NCBI GenBank assembly: GCA_030737835.1
Contig: CM060854.1
Location: forward strand, 18,136,859-18,200,858
Direction of reading: 5' to 3'
Source of the DNA: Acorus gramineus
Taxonomy: Eukaryota > Streptophyta > Magnoliopsida > Acorales > Acoraceae
DNA: 64,000 nt
Position numbers and translations under genes: made by a program. The notes beneath the pieces were generated by a model. It was given only the letters and a program-made list of their open reading frames with translations. It did not search any database and was not told where the DNA came from. The first letter of the stretch is position 1. Each line of letters starts with the position of its first letter. Positions 11,152 through 24,016 of the stretch are shown one piece after another.

Positions 11152-11435
11152 GTTGGATAGTTTAGGTAATGGTTGAGTAACTTGGGTTGGGTCATACAAA
11201 AAATAAAACCATCAATATATATATTATATATATTATGGGTGGTCATGGCAGCCAAAATATTAGGGGGATTGGGATCGGTTCCATAGGATCGGGTCAAGTT
11301 AGACTCGGACCTGTCCCGTTTAAATGGTTGGGTTCTTCGGGTCAAGTCCATATTGCATCTCAGATCCTTTGGGTTAGATATTTTATGCCTTTTATTGGAT
11401 CGCTCAGGGTCGGGTCGGGTCGACGTCGACCGGCG

Positions 11436-11595
11436 ACCTATTGACAGGCCTACTCCCAAGTCTCCCTAAACCACCCCGAATATTCTTAAGTGTTGAGAAG
11501 CCATCTTTTCACACCACCTATTGACAAGCCTACTTCCAAGTTTCCCTAAACCATCCGAATATTCTAAGTGTTGAGAAGCCACCTTTTCACACCAA
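11436..11595. repeat. 80-bp tandem duplication
   Basis: Two adjacent copies (about 11436-11515 and 11516-11595) share ACCTATTGACARGCCTACT, then CTAAACCA, then AAGTGTTGAGAAGCCA and CTTTTCACACCA. The copies differ by a few substitutions and small gaps. Confidence 0.85.
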
Positions 11596-12118
11596 CTCTT
11601 CTTCATTCATACATTTTGCTTAATGCAATTCCATGAGGTCTTGTTGTATCTGAAACGGTTTGTATCGAATCCCTAGAACAACTCTTCTTCGAGTGTGAGC
11701 AAATCACGCTTTAAAGAAAGCATACTTGTTACATGCCTCAAAGCCACCGATTTCGACTCAACTTGTGACTCCATTTTTTTCCAATATAACAATCATTCCC
11801 TCACTTGTTTGTTTTTTATATCATTGACTTTGCATCCAAAAAATCAGATGGTTTGAATGTGGATACATGTATCGTGATATCCAAATCTGACATATAATAA
11901 ATAATATATACATGTATCATATGCTATTTAAATTCGATTATCGTATGCATTTTAATCGTAGTTCCCAAAATTTATATAATACATTCATTCTTTTTTTACG
12001 ATCTCTAAAAGTGGTGAAAAGAATTAGAGTCACAATTTCGGCCATAATTTTTTTAATTGTATCATCCCTCATTTGTCAACTGATCACCCCAACTGGTGTT
12101 TATATATTTTTTGGATAA

Positions 12119-12352
12119 TGTTAAGTCCAGTCCCATTTTCAGCCTCAATTCAAATCTACATATGTTTTGAATTTTTTAAAAATAGTATACTTATCTAATG
12201 AGGTACATGCTTTTATAAAAAAAATTGCATAGATGCATTTATAAAAAATGTAAAAAATTCTTTCAAAGCATATACCTTGTTAACATGAGCATATGTCATT
12301 AATTTTTTATCAACGCATATAAGACTGGAATTAAGACTGAAAATGGATCTAG
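12119..12352. mobile_element. MITE of the same GAGGTATATGC group
   Basis: Ends are imperfect inverted repeats: TTAAGTCCAGTCCCATTTTC on the left, and TTACACCTAGATCCATTTTC as the reverse complement of the right. The interior has AATGAGGTACATGCTTTTAT and AAAGCATATACCTTG, as in 10900-11151. The target duplication could not be resolved. Confidence 0.55.
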
Positions 12353-12543
12353 GTGTAAGAGCACCCATATTTTGTTATATATTTTTGGTTAAGTTTTATC
12401 ATATCATCATGAGTAAGGCTCAATCCCAAAGATCATTTGAAGGCCTACACATTAAAATGATCACGATGAACAGATCCTAGGGAATGACCAAGTGGTTCTC
12501 ATCCCCAGGATTTATAGTGATTTTCAAGTGCATAAATCAACTT

Positions 12544-12892
12544 AGGGTCCGTTTGGAAACACAGATTGAAAAGTAGCTTTTAGAATAAAGCTGCTTTTTA
12601 AGATGATTTTAGACCTTCACTTTTTTAGGATGTTTTTTTTTTAAATCAGGAATCAATATTTGAAAGAAGTTTAATGTTTGACAGAGAAAGTTGCTTTTCA
12701 ATTCAAAAAATCGATTCCGACCAAAAAGCGTTGTTTCTGAGCTTTTTAAAACACAGATTTCGAGGGAAAAATTAAAAGGAATCCAGCTTCCGATTCTGCA
12801 AAAAACTGCCCCGTTTGACTGCACGCTTTTAACTTTTCAGCTTTTTAAAAAGTAAAAGCGCGCTCCAACGCGCAACCAAACGGGGCAGACTA
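12544..12892. mobile_element. MITE with GTCCGTTTGG-type ends
   Basis: Left end GGGTCCGTTTGG. The right end, read as reverse complement, is GTCTGCCCCGTTTGGTTGCG. The interior is AT-rich and non-coding, with AAAAGTAGCTTTTA-like self-complementary pieces. This resembles the common plant 'GGTCCGTTTGG' MITEs. The target duplication is unclear. Confidence 0.55.
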
Positions 12893-13228
12893 AAGTAAAA
12901 GCATATATATTATGAGTGTACCTGCAGCTTGACCATCACAAATTCACAATGAGGGAAAAAAAATTAACAGGAAGAACCAAAATTAAATTATGGGAAATGA
13001 ACATACCATACAAAAATAGAGAGCCATAAATGGCATGTAACAAAGTGAAATCTAATTTGGTGATGGTGAGAGGTGTGAAATCACATCAGATTAACATATA
13101 AAGGAAACTTGTTAGTTGATTAAGTCCAACTGCTTTACTTAGTGTAGCTATAGCCTCACATAGGAAACACAGGCAACAGTTTTCATTCGGGAAAACAAAC
13201 ACATCACCATTGGTTGTTAATGACTTTA

Positions 13229-13754
13229 CCCCTGTATGGGGTGTGATTTGGGTTTTTCGCTCCTGATAGTTATACTGGGATAAATAACAATCCAGGCTGG
13301 ATAAACAACTTTTTTGTTTGGTTGTTTTTTTTTGTTATTCTCATTGGGAAACGTAAAAATGATTTTTTTGTTGTTTGGTTCACCTTGGATAAAGTGATGA
13401 TAAATGGTTGATAAGGGATGAATAAGAGTTTATGATTTTTTAAATGACAATTATACCCCTGGGAATAGTGTGAGAGATATATGATTGATTTGATAGATGT
13501 GACAGTTTTTGGAATATGTGTGAGTCTGTTAGGTGAGATAAATTTTTTAAAATGACAGAAAATGGTATTTTTATCCATTGGAATAGATAAGCCTTGATAA
13601 ACAAATCCACAATTTCCTTAGAATAGTTATAGGCCTTATCCTAGCTTATCCAGACATAACTATCGGGGTTTATTCTGTCAAAACAAACAGCTTTTTTTTA
13701 CTATTCTCCTGTATTCTTCCTTATTCTGAGTTTATTTCTCTAGCCATACGGGGG
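13229..13754. mobile_element. Tourist-like (PIF/Harbinger) MITE with TTA target duplication
   Basis: Terminal inverted repeats are CCCCTGTATGG on the left and CCCCCGTATGG as the reverse complement of the right. A TTA stands on each side (13226-13228 and 13755-13757). Inside, a second inverted pair (CTGATAGTTATACTGGGATAA and its counterpart near 13650) extends the palindrome. 526 bp, non-coding. Confidence 0.75.
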
Positions 13755-13757
13755 TTA

Positions 13758-15404
13758 AGGACCACGCAGCTCTTGGTGAGGAAACAAATTTCCTATCTTT
13801 GTGTATTGACATAAATGAGAGGATGGACCAGTAAAAGAATGATATAATTATTTGTCATGTATTCAACCATGTTTATGTTTTATTCTAAACCATGGGTTAG
13901 TTTTTGGACACTATTACACATAGTCTTTGTATACAGTTTCATGTGCAGTCCAACCGTGCTAATGTGGTACGTGCCTCTTCAAATGAAGCATGTAATATTT
14001 TTTATCTTTTCCTTCCATAAGAAGGTACATGAAATTTGAATATATGTGTCATTTTTATGATTATCTACCTCCATTTTCGGATAATTCTTACTAAAGGAGA
14101 GTTTATTATGTTAAGTGGATGTTGTTTTCTCTAAACACCCTTTTTGATATTATCTAACACAATTACTATAAACAACATTGTGTTAGTGCTGACCACCTTT
14201 TGAAACTCCAACATTTGGAGAAAAAGCAGTAGAAACACAAGCAAACGGATCTAGAGCATGCCAAAGACATAAAAAAGCCATTTAGAGTTGACACTGTGTG
14301 TGGCAAATAAATATTTGCCTAAACATAAGTTCTTACAATTTTCACATTGAGAATATAAACGTCAAATATATATGAAATCATGCATACTCTAAAATATATA
14401 GTAAAATCATGAAATAAAAAACTGAGAAATTATAAAATGTATCCGAAAATGTGGAAGCTAGTGAAGACACTTTGTCCTCAGTGAATAAGGCTCCCTCATG
14501 CACAGGGTTGAATGGCTCCTACCACTGAGAGATACGACCATAATAGGTTTTGTTTTTCTGGGATGCGAGCTACAGAAGAACCACGATGAATAGACTGCGA
14601 TCCTTTCAAAGCCCAAATCAAGGAAGGGAATAGCTAGAAAGATGATAGAATAGTGTATCGACACATCCTCTCACTAGTTGTAGTTTGTGGAAGAAAGAAA
14701 GATCACAAGAGGTTCAACCACTCATTCTGGTTGGAGATTTAATTTGATGGTGGAGCATTTCATTTTTTTCTCTTCTCCAAATGCAAATTCACATGAACCC
14801 TTTCTTATATGCAATAACATCACAAGGTCACAAAGAATTCTACACGTTCTATGTAACCGTTCACAGCATAAGTTTTATGCATATGATTAAATGAATAATA
14901 TATGACAACTTTAAATGTTGCATGAATATTGAATTTAAGAAGATGAAATATCAAATGCATTAGATGAAACATGCAACGGCTATCCACATATGTAACGCAT
15001 GAAATTGTATGGGATCGGATACAACTCACAACACATTGGATTATGTATTTTGGTCACAAAATTCCAACAGACAGCCATATCCATAGCTACTTCATGCTTC
15101 TTCTCCTTCTTCTTTCAGCCTAAAACAGAGCCATTTAGACTTAACACAGCATACAAAGACAAAAAGAGTTGTGAAAGTTGAAGAAATGGGGGTTCCTTTG
15201 ATCCTTGCAGCCTAAAACAGATGTAACATGTCATGTATTGACAGTATTGTGTCTTCTTTGGACTGAAGGGAGCTCCTAGTTCTTCTTCTTTTTTTTGGTA
15301 TTTTTATTTGTTTCTGGCAAATCTCCAACGAATGGATTTCATGGACGATTCATGTGATGTGGCCTTATGGGTAAGTTTTTCATTATCTCTAATGAGATAA
15401 ATTT
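13758..15404. other. Intergenic; nothing recognised apart from a base-balanced island
   Basis: The sequence is mostly AT-rich without a credible gene. At 14455-14665 the base composition becomes more balanced and one minus-strand frame stays open. It reads FLAIPFLDLGFERI near its start. This could be organelle-derived DNA, but I cannot confirm it. Confidence 0.35.
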
Positions 15405-15650
15405 TTTAGAGCACTATTACACTAGGTCATTTTTACAATATTTAATACTGGCTCATATATCTTTTTAACCATTTTCACTCATTTTAACGATATATATATT
15501 TCATTGAAAAATTTTCACATTTTATATAAATGTTATTATTTTAACTCATTGAAGTATTTATTTCATCTTTTATAAAATGATACACCTTATTAGATAAGGT
15601 ATGTATATTTATAAAAATAAAAACATGAAGGACTGTTTTAGACTGAAAAT
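15405..15650. mobile_element. Decayed MITE-like fragment
   Basis: The right part has GACTGTTTTAGACTGAAAATG, like the 12119-12352 element, and the left part has ACACTAGGTCATTTTTACA. In between are ACACCTTATTAGATAAGGTAT and repeated TTTATAAAA stretches. It is too eroded to define ends. Confidence 0.35.
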
Positions 15651-15748
15651 GAGAAACATTTTGTATGGATTAGTAAGTTATAAACTCCATAACATACATT
15701 GGTAGTTGGTCTATTCTTCCCCAGTAAAACAGTGACTATAAAAGAAAG

Positions 15749-16256
15749 GGCTATTCCACACCCCCCCCCCCCCCCCCTTTCAAACCCACCACCCATTGAG
15801 TGTGCCTTTGAAAAACTTAGAGTGGAGGAGAAAGAGAAGAAGAGAAAGAGATAGAATGGGAGAGGAGGGTGACGGGTGGAGGCGGCGGGGGCTGGAAAAT
15901 GTCGGTGAGAGGGCGGGGTAGAGAGAGAAAGGGGGGGGGGGAGAGAGAGAGAGAGAGCCATGGAGGGGAGGGCAAAGGGAGTGGAGGTGGGCGGCGGGGC
16001 GAAGATGGCCGGAGGTTCGTGCGACTTTCCCTCTCTCCCTCTCTCTCTTTCTTTCTCTCCCTTTCTCTCTCTACCCTGCACCCTGTTGGGCGTCCTCTGC
16101 CTCCGCCCCGCCACCTCCTTTGACCTACACCCCTCCTCTCTCTCCCTCTGCTTCTCTTTCTCTTCCCCTCCCTTCTCCTCGCTCAGTTTTTCAAACCCAT
16201 TGCACCAAAAAAATAAATTGAGTGGTGGATTTAAAAATGAGGGTGCCTAGTAGCCC
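15749..16256. mobile_element. Foldback element with purine-rich and pyrimidine-rich arms
   Basis: Left arm: GGCTATTCCACACCCC, then CCACCACCCATTGAG, then TTTGAAAAACTTAGAG and a GA-rich tract. The right arm has the reverse complement of each in order (GGGGCTACTAGGCACCC, CCACCACTCAAT, GTTTGAAAAACTGAG, then GA-rich). A 17-base C run lies at 15761-15777. The GA-rich and CT-rich arms leave several frames open by chance. No clear target duplication. Confidence 0.6.
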
Positions 16257-17609
16257 CTTCCGACTGTGAAACTAGTCTACATATGAACTATAAAGTGTTT
16301 GTATGGACAAAACTTTGTTATACCCATCTTTATTTTGATCTATTTTTAATTATACAAATTTTGTGAATGTGTATACATTCACAGCTAAATGTAGGGTTAA
16401 AACCGTCTTCAAAAACTATGAAAACAAGCAAAAACATGCTTCTATTTTTTGGAAGACAAAAGCTTCCAACATGTTTGCAAACCCTAAAAATTTGAATGAT
16501 TAATTGGAAGATGTGACTCAACTTTTTAGATATAAATGACATTCCAAAGCTGTTTTTCCAAATGAAAATTATTTAATAATAAAAAACTTGATCAATTTTA
16601 TGACTCAATTTGATGTAGACTAATCACTAAAACGATATCACACCTAAAAAAATATATAGAATTACATGTTCTTTTATTATTGGTTTGGATCACAAAATTA
16701 ATTCAGATTTTGCTCACATAATAAAAAAAACTATTATCAAATATTACAAAAATTGTATTTTTTGAAAATCAAATTTCAAAAAACAAAATTTATGATTTCT
16801 GAAAATCAAACCACCTTGCCGAACACACCCTAAAAATAAAATTCTAATTAAAGTTGATTTTCAAATTAAATTCTCGGACAGCATGCTTGTGAAATTCCTA
16901 AAAAGTTTACATTTTTCATTGTTTAAGCTTTTTCTTGCTTTGTAAAAAAAGCAGCGCCCGACATTGGGCGTCGGGAAACACATTTGTTAGACAATATTTA
17001 AAGAACGAGTTTGATCAGCTTTTCAAAATGTGTTTTTATAAAAATTATATTAAATTCAAACATGTTTTTAAATTCCTTTATTGTTTTAACATACTAAGAA
17101 AGCCAAAAATAATTTTTAGTTGTAAAAAAGTAAAGTTTCAAATACTATTACAAAACATGATTATAGAAAAATTATTTTCAAAAGCTACTAAAACACCTTT
17201 TAAACTTATTAATTTCATACTAGAGTCAACCAAAGTGTATTTGAGAATACAATTTGAGTAATTATTCTTTTGTATGGGGATAAAACACGTTTACAAACAT
17301 GTAAAAAAAATTTAAATGATTAATTAAAATTTTCTGACTTAGCTTTTTAATTATAAATGTCATTATAAAATAAATTTTCATAAAACTAAAAAAAGTAGAA
17401 AAATGTTATGTACAATTTTTTTTCAGTCTTAATTTCAGTTATAAATTTTTCAATTTAAAAAAAATAGTATATAAATAATGAAATATGTGTTTTTATAAAT
17501 AAAAAAATCAAATACATAATCTAATGAATTGTATGAATCTATTTATAAAATTACATGAAAAGTTAATTTGAATATATAACTATATATACATAAGACTGAA
17601 ATATATAAA
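16257..17609. other. AT-rich intergenic DNA; no gene seen
   Basis: No coding signal. At 17410-17600 there is a decayed relative of the GAGGTATATGC MITEs: TTCAGTCTTAATTTCAG on the left, TAAGACTGAAA on the right, and AATGAAATATGTGTTTTTATA inside. Confidence 0.5.
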
Positions 17610-19170
17610 TCTATATTACTATATAAAAGTCTCTTAAACCAAAAACCTGCCATTTGACCATTTTGCCCATGTCAATCCATTCAATCCCATTACAATCCAT
17701 TCACACCATTTTAATAACAACCATTTGACCATTTTGCCCCTACGTTTCTATTTAATTCCATGAAAATCCATTCACATCATTTTAATCATGTCATAATTTA
17801 TTCCAATATATTTTATCATATCTTTTACACACACACATATATATGTATATAATAAAATCATTTTAATAATTTACATAAATTATATGTATTTAGATTTTTC
17901 ATATATATTAACTGAAATTATATTAATATATTTATTAACTTATAATTAAATTCGGATATTATACTATTATTAAGATAAGAGGATGCTTATAAAATGAAAA
18001 GATATTCAAAATATAATTAATTGTTACCAATTGAAATTAGAATAATATATTTAATATTATAAGAATAAGGGGATGCTTATAAAATGAAAGGATATTCAAA
18101 ATATAATTCACTTTTAGAATATATTTTGTACCCTATTTTGATAAGGAAAATTAAAATTAATTTTTTTTGTGGTTTAGATAATATTGATAATCAAATGAGA
18201 AAAACGTTCTAATTAAATGGTTAAATGAAATATGACTTTAATATTAAAAGAATGACTGCAACAACAAAATATATTAATATTCGCATTTAAAAATGATAAT
18301 TAATATATAAATTTTTTAATTAATATTTAATGTTCCCATTACTTTCATATTTGTTTAAATTAGGATATATATAAAAGATATAATGAAATCCATTTAAAGT
18401 TTTCATATAATTTGCATATCAGTTTATCAATAAAAATATGAAATCTATTTAAATTTTATCTTTAATTTGATTTTATTCTGAATACTATCCAAATTATTAA
18501 AGACAATATAATTAACAGCAATTTTATTAAAGACAAGATTTGAATGACAATATTATTAAATGACAAGATTTGAAGAAAATCTGAAGACTAAGGAGACGAG
18601 ATTGTGTCCCTTGATATTCGTTGATTATATTTGCATTAAATTCAAATGTATTGTTTAAATTTGAAATGGTAAAAAAAAGAACAATCCCAAAAAATTATTC
18701 ATGTTTGCATTCAAAATTTGTAATTAATATATAAAAGTCTGTAATTAATATATTAATCCACTATAAATTTCATGTATAGCGGAGGTTACTTGTAGGTTAC
18801 ATATATTGATATGGATGTATTGATCATGTAATGCTCTTCAATTGAATTTATTCAATTTATTCCCTCAAACCTTGGCATTTACTATTTACTTGGATTTCTC
18901 TACTCTATTAATGCCCCAAATAATCAATAGTCAATAAGATCTACCCAACAAATTTTTTATAATTACATTAATAAATTTTTTTAAAATGATTAATAAAATT
19001 ACATTAATAAAATTTTTACTCATGAAAAAATTTCTTTACATCAATTATGATTAAATTACATTAATATGCCGACTAAAATTGTATTAATATGTTTATTATT
19101 TTATTATAATCATATTTGAATATCATTGTTATGATAATGTGAATGTACTACAATGCAAGTGCATCATCAC
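17610..19170 (+). mobile_element. Helitron-like sequence (candidate 5' end)
   Basis: TCTATATTACTATATAAAAG at 17610 closely resembles the TC-starting 5' ends of plant Helitrons (TCTATACTATTATA type). The sequence that follows is extremely AT-rich and shares blocks with 23640-23800 (AATAAAAATATGAAATCTA, ATCTTTAATTTGATTTTA). Within it, GAGGATGCTTATAAAATGAAA and GGGGATGCTTATAAAATGAA repeat 86 bp apart (17981 and 18067). A small hairpin TGCAAGTGCA lies near 19155, but the usual CTRR end is not clear. No helicase is coded. Confidence 0.4.
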
Positions 19171-22100
19171 TGTTGGTTGAATTGGCTTTTACCAAACGAA
19201 CTCATAAATCAAACAGCAGAAATAAAATTGACACAAGATATTAAACATCAAGAATGTTCCAAAAACAAGTTGTATTTTAATACTTTCGCACACATCTATT
19301 ATAAACACCACAAAAGAAATGCACACAGACGTTTCAAAAAACAGGAGCGGAAAAAATGGATCTATCATTCAATCTCCTCATCATTCATCCCCTCTCCATT
19401 CAATCCCCTCATCTTCCACAAACCCTCAAATTTATTTATGCAACATTGAATACCCATTTATTGTCATCCCCATTCATTTGGATAAATGGATCTATCATCT
19501 CTCTCTTTTTTCTTCTCTCTCTCAAAATTTTGGAATGTGGAGGTAGTGTTCATCTTTTTTTCTGATACGGGTATGTTTTTTAGTTTGTTTGATTGATTAC
19601 TCAGTTGTTTAATTTTTTTTTTGTCATTTATTTAGAATATAAAATTTTGTGATTTGTTCATTTCAAAATCCCAATTTTCGTATTTGTCAATTTGCATGAA
19701 TGAGTGAATGGTTTCATTTCCGAGATGGGTTCTGTTAAATTTGGTATGAATGAATGATCAAGCACACTTATGAAAAAGTTGGGGACAATAACCTGTTCAT
19801 TCCCTTTATTTTGTTTTATATATATTGCTCATATTGTCATCATAAATTATAATGATAATATATTATAATATTATTAAATTTTTAATATACAATATCTGAA
19901 AAGGAAAAATAAACATTAAAATCCTAATTTTAATTTTGGTATTCCTTTAAAATATCATTTGATTATTAAAATTAATGTTAAAATTTAAACATGTTAATTA
20001 TTTAAAAAAATATTCATATCTAATCCGTATTCGAAGGGGTTCGAATATAAAAATATATCCATATCAGATATGGATATATCAATAATAGCCTGTTCGTCTC
20101 CTTGGTTTCTTCCTCTTCACTCTTTCAACTACCCATTTTGGTTCCACATGCAGGTACTCGGACTATATTCAATTTATTCATTGATACATCATTTATTTAT
20201 TTTTATTGAATTTATTCAATTAATTCTCTTTATCCTCAACGTTTACTGATGAGAAAACGAGGAGTCCCCCATTTCGGAAATCTCAAAAAAAAAAAAAAAA
20301 TTGCTTCTCACCCTCTCTACTTTGTTTCAAAACTTTTGTCAGGACTTAAAGATGACAGAAGAGTGGGTGGGAGAGCAGACCGGGTGGAGGTAGGAGAAGA
20401 TGCGGAGGACCTCTTAGTGGGAAGAGGACCACCACCACCCGTCGATGCCGGTGGTTGTAACAGTTCAAATCCCTTGTTGTAAATTTTTTTAAAAAAATTT
20501 GTTCATCCATTCCTTGGATGGAAATTATAGTCAAATATATCTCCCAGACCGGGGTAGGGCTCTTTTTCATGTATTTTCTGAAATATTTTTTAATGGATTG
20601 AATAGCAGGAAAGTCTACCACCTTCATTCATAAGAAAAAAAAGGAATACAATTTCTACAGTTACCAACCAAAACCAAGAAAGAAAATAAAATTTATAAAG
20701 GATTGATGATTTAAGGGATTTATGCATAAGCATTACATATATACTGTACAGTTTCATAAGTATGAGATGTACGCTCCCAGCACTGTTCTCATGCTGTTTC
20801 TTCATATGTTTAAAACTCTTTGCTCTCCTATTCATGAAGACTTCATGATATGGCTATAAGTATACATGTTATTGCTGCTTCATATGCTCTGACCCATCTC
20901 TGACAAAATACATGTTGCGTTCAACTAACAAGTTTATAGCACTTCGTGTATATCTACATAGACAATGTTTAAATCGTTGGTGTATTGAGGATAGTTGTCC
21001 AAATTTAATTCACACGATGGATGGGCTAAATAGTGTGAAGCCAGGATTTCATGTAGGCAAAATTGACCAGTTTGAGGTGGGTAACAAGGCTGTCGATGCC
21101 TCCAGGGAGCAGTTTATAATCTCTCTCTCAATAGAGCATTGTTGAAATTTGATCGATTTAAGTTTTAGCTATCAATTTGGTTAAACTTAATGTAGAAAAA
21201 TGGATCTATCAGGAATAATTGTTGTGTGGAATTGTATTTCATCAATTTGTGTGTGTGTGTATAATATACCATCTTCTATCTTGAAAATCTATCAGTGAAC
21301 AGAGTCCCCATTGATGTGATATTTGTTTTGCTCTTGATTTAATTATTCATAGTAAATAATCTTGACTGTTCATACATTACATTTGAATTAAATAATTTAT
21401 GTAAAATGTCAATGCATGTTTATTGATTTTTATTGTAGATGTCCCACCATTTTAGTATCATGCATTTTGAATGCAATGGACATTTCAACTATTTGTTTAT
21501 CAAAGCAAATGATTATATTGCTCTATTGTTGTGGAGGGTTATAGCCTTTTGTAGTTATAGTTTAGATTCACATACAATGCCTTTTGTTCTTGTATTTTTG
21601 AATATACTGGCATATTATTTTTCTGCTTATTTATATTTTATATTTATAATAATTTATTTCTGGCTTTCACACAAAAGCTAGATCCATATATTGTCACACA
21701 TCCTCTTCCAAATATATTTAATTGTAAAACACTACTGTGAATCTTGGTTTACATACTCAACATGGAAATGCAATATGCATAAATATTGAATTATTAATAA
21801 AAAGCAATGAATATAATTCTTTTTCTAAATCAACCTATTTGACACCATATGATACTTCATTTCTTTGATTTAACGGATATAATTACTCTTTCAATCTATT
21901 GCTGGTGTATTTTTAAAGCATAATCTCAAAGCAATTGTTTTGGGTTGATTTTGTTTGTCTGCCTATTTTGAAGGCTTAGATATCTGTTTGAAGCAAAGCT
22001 TTCTACAAATTATATATGGTGGTGAGTTCCCAGATCTCCTTTTTATATTGGTGTCTTTTTTTATTTTCACATGACACTTTTATCAGTCCGTATGCTTTAG

Positions 22101-23639
22101 GTTATGACCAGTTGTTTTGGAAGGAATGTGCTACACTATTTCTTGTTTGAGACTGCTTCTAAAGGAGCCAAATGTCTAACTGGTAGAGAGGTAAATATTA
22201 CTATTTTTCTCTCACACTATTTAATTGGCTTGCGTAGAAATTCCACTCTCTTACCATATATGTATAAAAAAATGTTTCATTGTTTTCTTAATCAGTGCTA
22301 ATGGAAAACCACAATTATGCTTGCTCTTTGATGTCCTTGTCAGCTGTTTTGGGTATCAACATGAAATGTCAAATTATTTGAAAAAATGGTTCAACCTTAA
22401 AAGAAAATGCTACATTATATTAATGCACACGGTCTTGAGTTATATTAGATCTATTAGAACTACAAGTTAATATATTGCTAGATTTGTCCTCTCAAACCTG
22501 ACCTTTTTCTTGCACAGTAAGGAGAGAGGTTGAATGGTACCAGATATGAGCATGTTTTTAAATTTTTTGTACTCTCAGACCTCATTTCACTAATCATCCA
22601 CAAGAATTGCAATAGGAAAAAAATATTAATTGTATAAAATATTTTTTTTAAAATAAAAAATTGAACCGAAAAATTAAAAATTTGAACAATATGATAATAA
22701 AGATATCTAAAATGGCTATACCTTGTAGGTAGAACTTTCATCAAATTATTATTCCAAACTAACGTTTACTATTGAAAGAATTTTATATGATATCATCTTG
22801 AAAAAATAACAGTTGAACTATATGTTATTAAAACTATAGTCATTTTTAAAAATTCTACCTAAAACAGTATTCTTTCATAATCTTAGAATATAAAATTACT
22901 CGGTAACCCTTATGTTATCTACTATTTAAACATTCTCACACATATTTAATTGTTTAATACCCCAATTAAAGAATATTACTAAATAATGAAATATTTTTTA
23001 TTTGTGTATGAAGTTTATTATTATATTTTGTATATCTAAATACACCATTAAGAGTTAAATTGTAAAAAATTTAAATTTTTTTGTTATAAAATATATTTAG
23101 ATATTTCTGAATTTTATAAATTTTGTTGGGACACTTATGTTTATATATCCAAAAATTCCTTATGAAAGACATTTATCAGATATAAATAAATAAATAATTG
23201 GAAAAAAATTTAAAAACTTTAGAAAAATCTTGTAAATTCATGAACGATAATTTTTTACATTTTTGATAATTTTTACAAGTTTAATAACAGGTAAAATCAC
23301 TCTTAAATAAGAATTATGTTTTATTAATATTATTTTTCAATTAGATGATGGTGTGAAAAAATTTTAAATATGATGAGAGAGTCTAAAAATTATATGAGAG
23401 AATGTCATTTGTGTCATTTTAAATTATGAGATTGTTAAAGGAGATTTGTTTTGGTGGAATTTTTAGAAGTAGTCATTTTGGGTATTTGTTATGTTTGAAA
23501 GATTTTTTTGGGTTTTTTGCCCTTAATATAATTTATTTAAATTTTTTTGTGATATTTCTCCAAATCGATTCATTTTTTACATGAGTCCATTTTAATTTTA
23601 TTTGAATCTCTCTCACTAAAAGTTAATTTCATTTTTGAA
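19171..23639. other. Unrecognised block, possibly with gene-like fragments
   Basis: This stretch includes short frames with splice-like edges (20249-20480, 20912-21145, 21439-21681, 22104-22190). I cannot link them to any family or to each other. 19780-20090 holds an eroded, inverted copy of the hAT-type MITE at 58454-58933. The rest is AT-rich and without a signal. Confidence 0.35.
19780..20090 (-). mobile_element. Eroded hAT-type MITE copy
   Basis: The reverse complement matches the middle and right part of 58454-58933: ATATCCATATCTGATATGG, CGAATACGGATTAGATATG, AACATGTTTAAATTTTAAC and the AATAATATTATAATATATTATC core. The ends are lost. Confidence 0.5.
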
Positions 23640-23664
23640 AATTTGCTATAATGTGATTCGGGAT

Positions 23665-23798
23665 ATTTATATATTAATAAAAATATGAAATCTATTTAAC
23701 TATTATCTTTAATTTGATTGTTAATTTGATTATTTATATATTAATAAAAATATGAAATCTACTTAACTATTATCTTTAATTTGATTTTACTCTGAATA
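23665..23798. repeat. 67-bp tandem duplication
   Basis: Two copies of ATTTATATATTAATAAAAAT, then ATGAAATCTAYTTAAC and TATTATCTTTAATTTGATT, starting at 23665 and 23732. A related single copy lies near 18410-18480. Confidence 0.85.
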
Positions 23799-23975
23799 TT
23801 ATCCAAATCACAAAAGAAAAATTGAATTTTATATATTTTCAATCACGAAATTATAGTGATGAAAATTTATTTGATTCCTATATATATGGTTTAAAATTTG
23901 ATCAGGATTTTACCTCATTGAATTCTTTAATTTGTATTCATAATTATGAAGATATTACTTTAATTAAATTATTTG

Positions 23976-24016
23976 ACATGAATGTTAGACTTTGTCCATG
24001 TGCATTTGCACACTAA
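23976..24016 (+). repeat. Hairpin-plus-CTAA motif, candidate Helitron 3' end
   Basis: TTTGACATGAATGTTAGAC leads into the palindrome GTGCATTTGCAC (24000-24011), followed by CACTAA. A hairpin shortly before CTRR is the form of a Helitron 3' end, but the following base is A rather than the expected T. A second copy of the same block, without CTRR, is at 27075-27130. Confidence 0.3.

Noticed and set aside
11187-11444. Frame rich in Gly/Ile near 11.2 kb on both strands
   Set aside because: It is driven by GGGATCGGGTCGGG-type low-complexity sequence; no domain is seen.
15638-16250. Three overlapping frames rich in Arg/Gly/Glu or Ser/Leu/Pro
   Set aside because: They result from GA-rich and CT-rich arms of a foldback element.
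19319-19565. Overlapping frames in three phases at 19.3-19.6 kb
   Set aside because: They share the same CATTCAATCCCCTCATC-like repeats and no frame shows a family signature.
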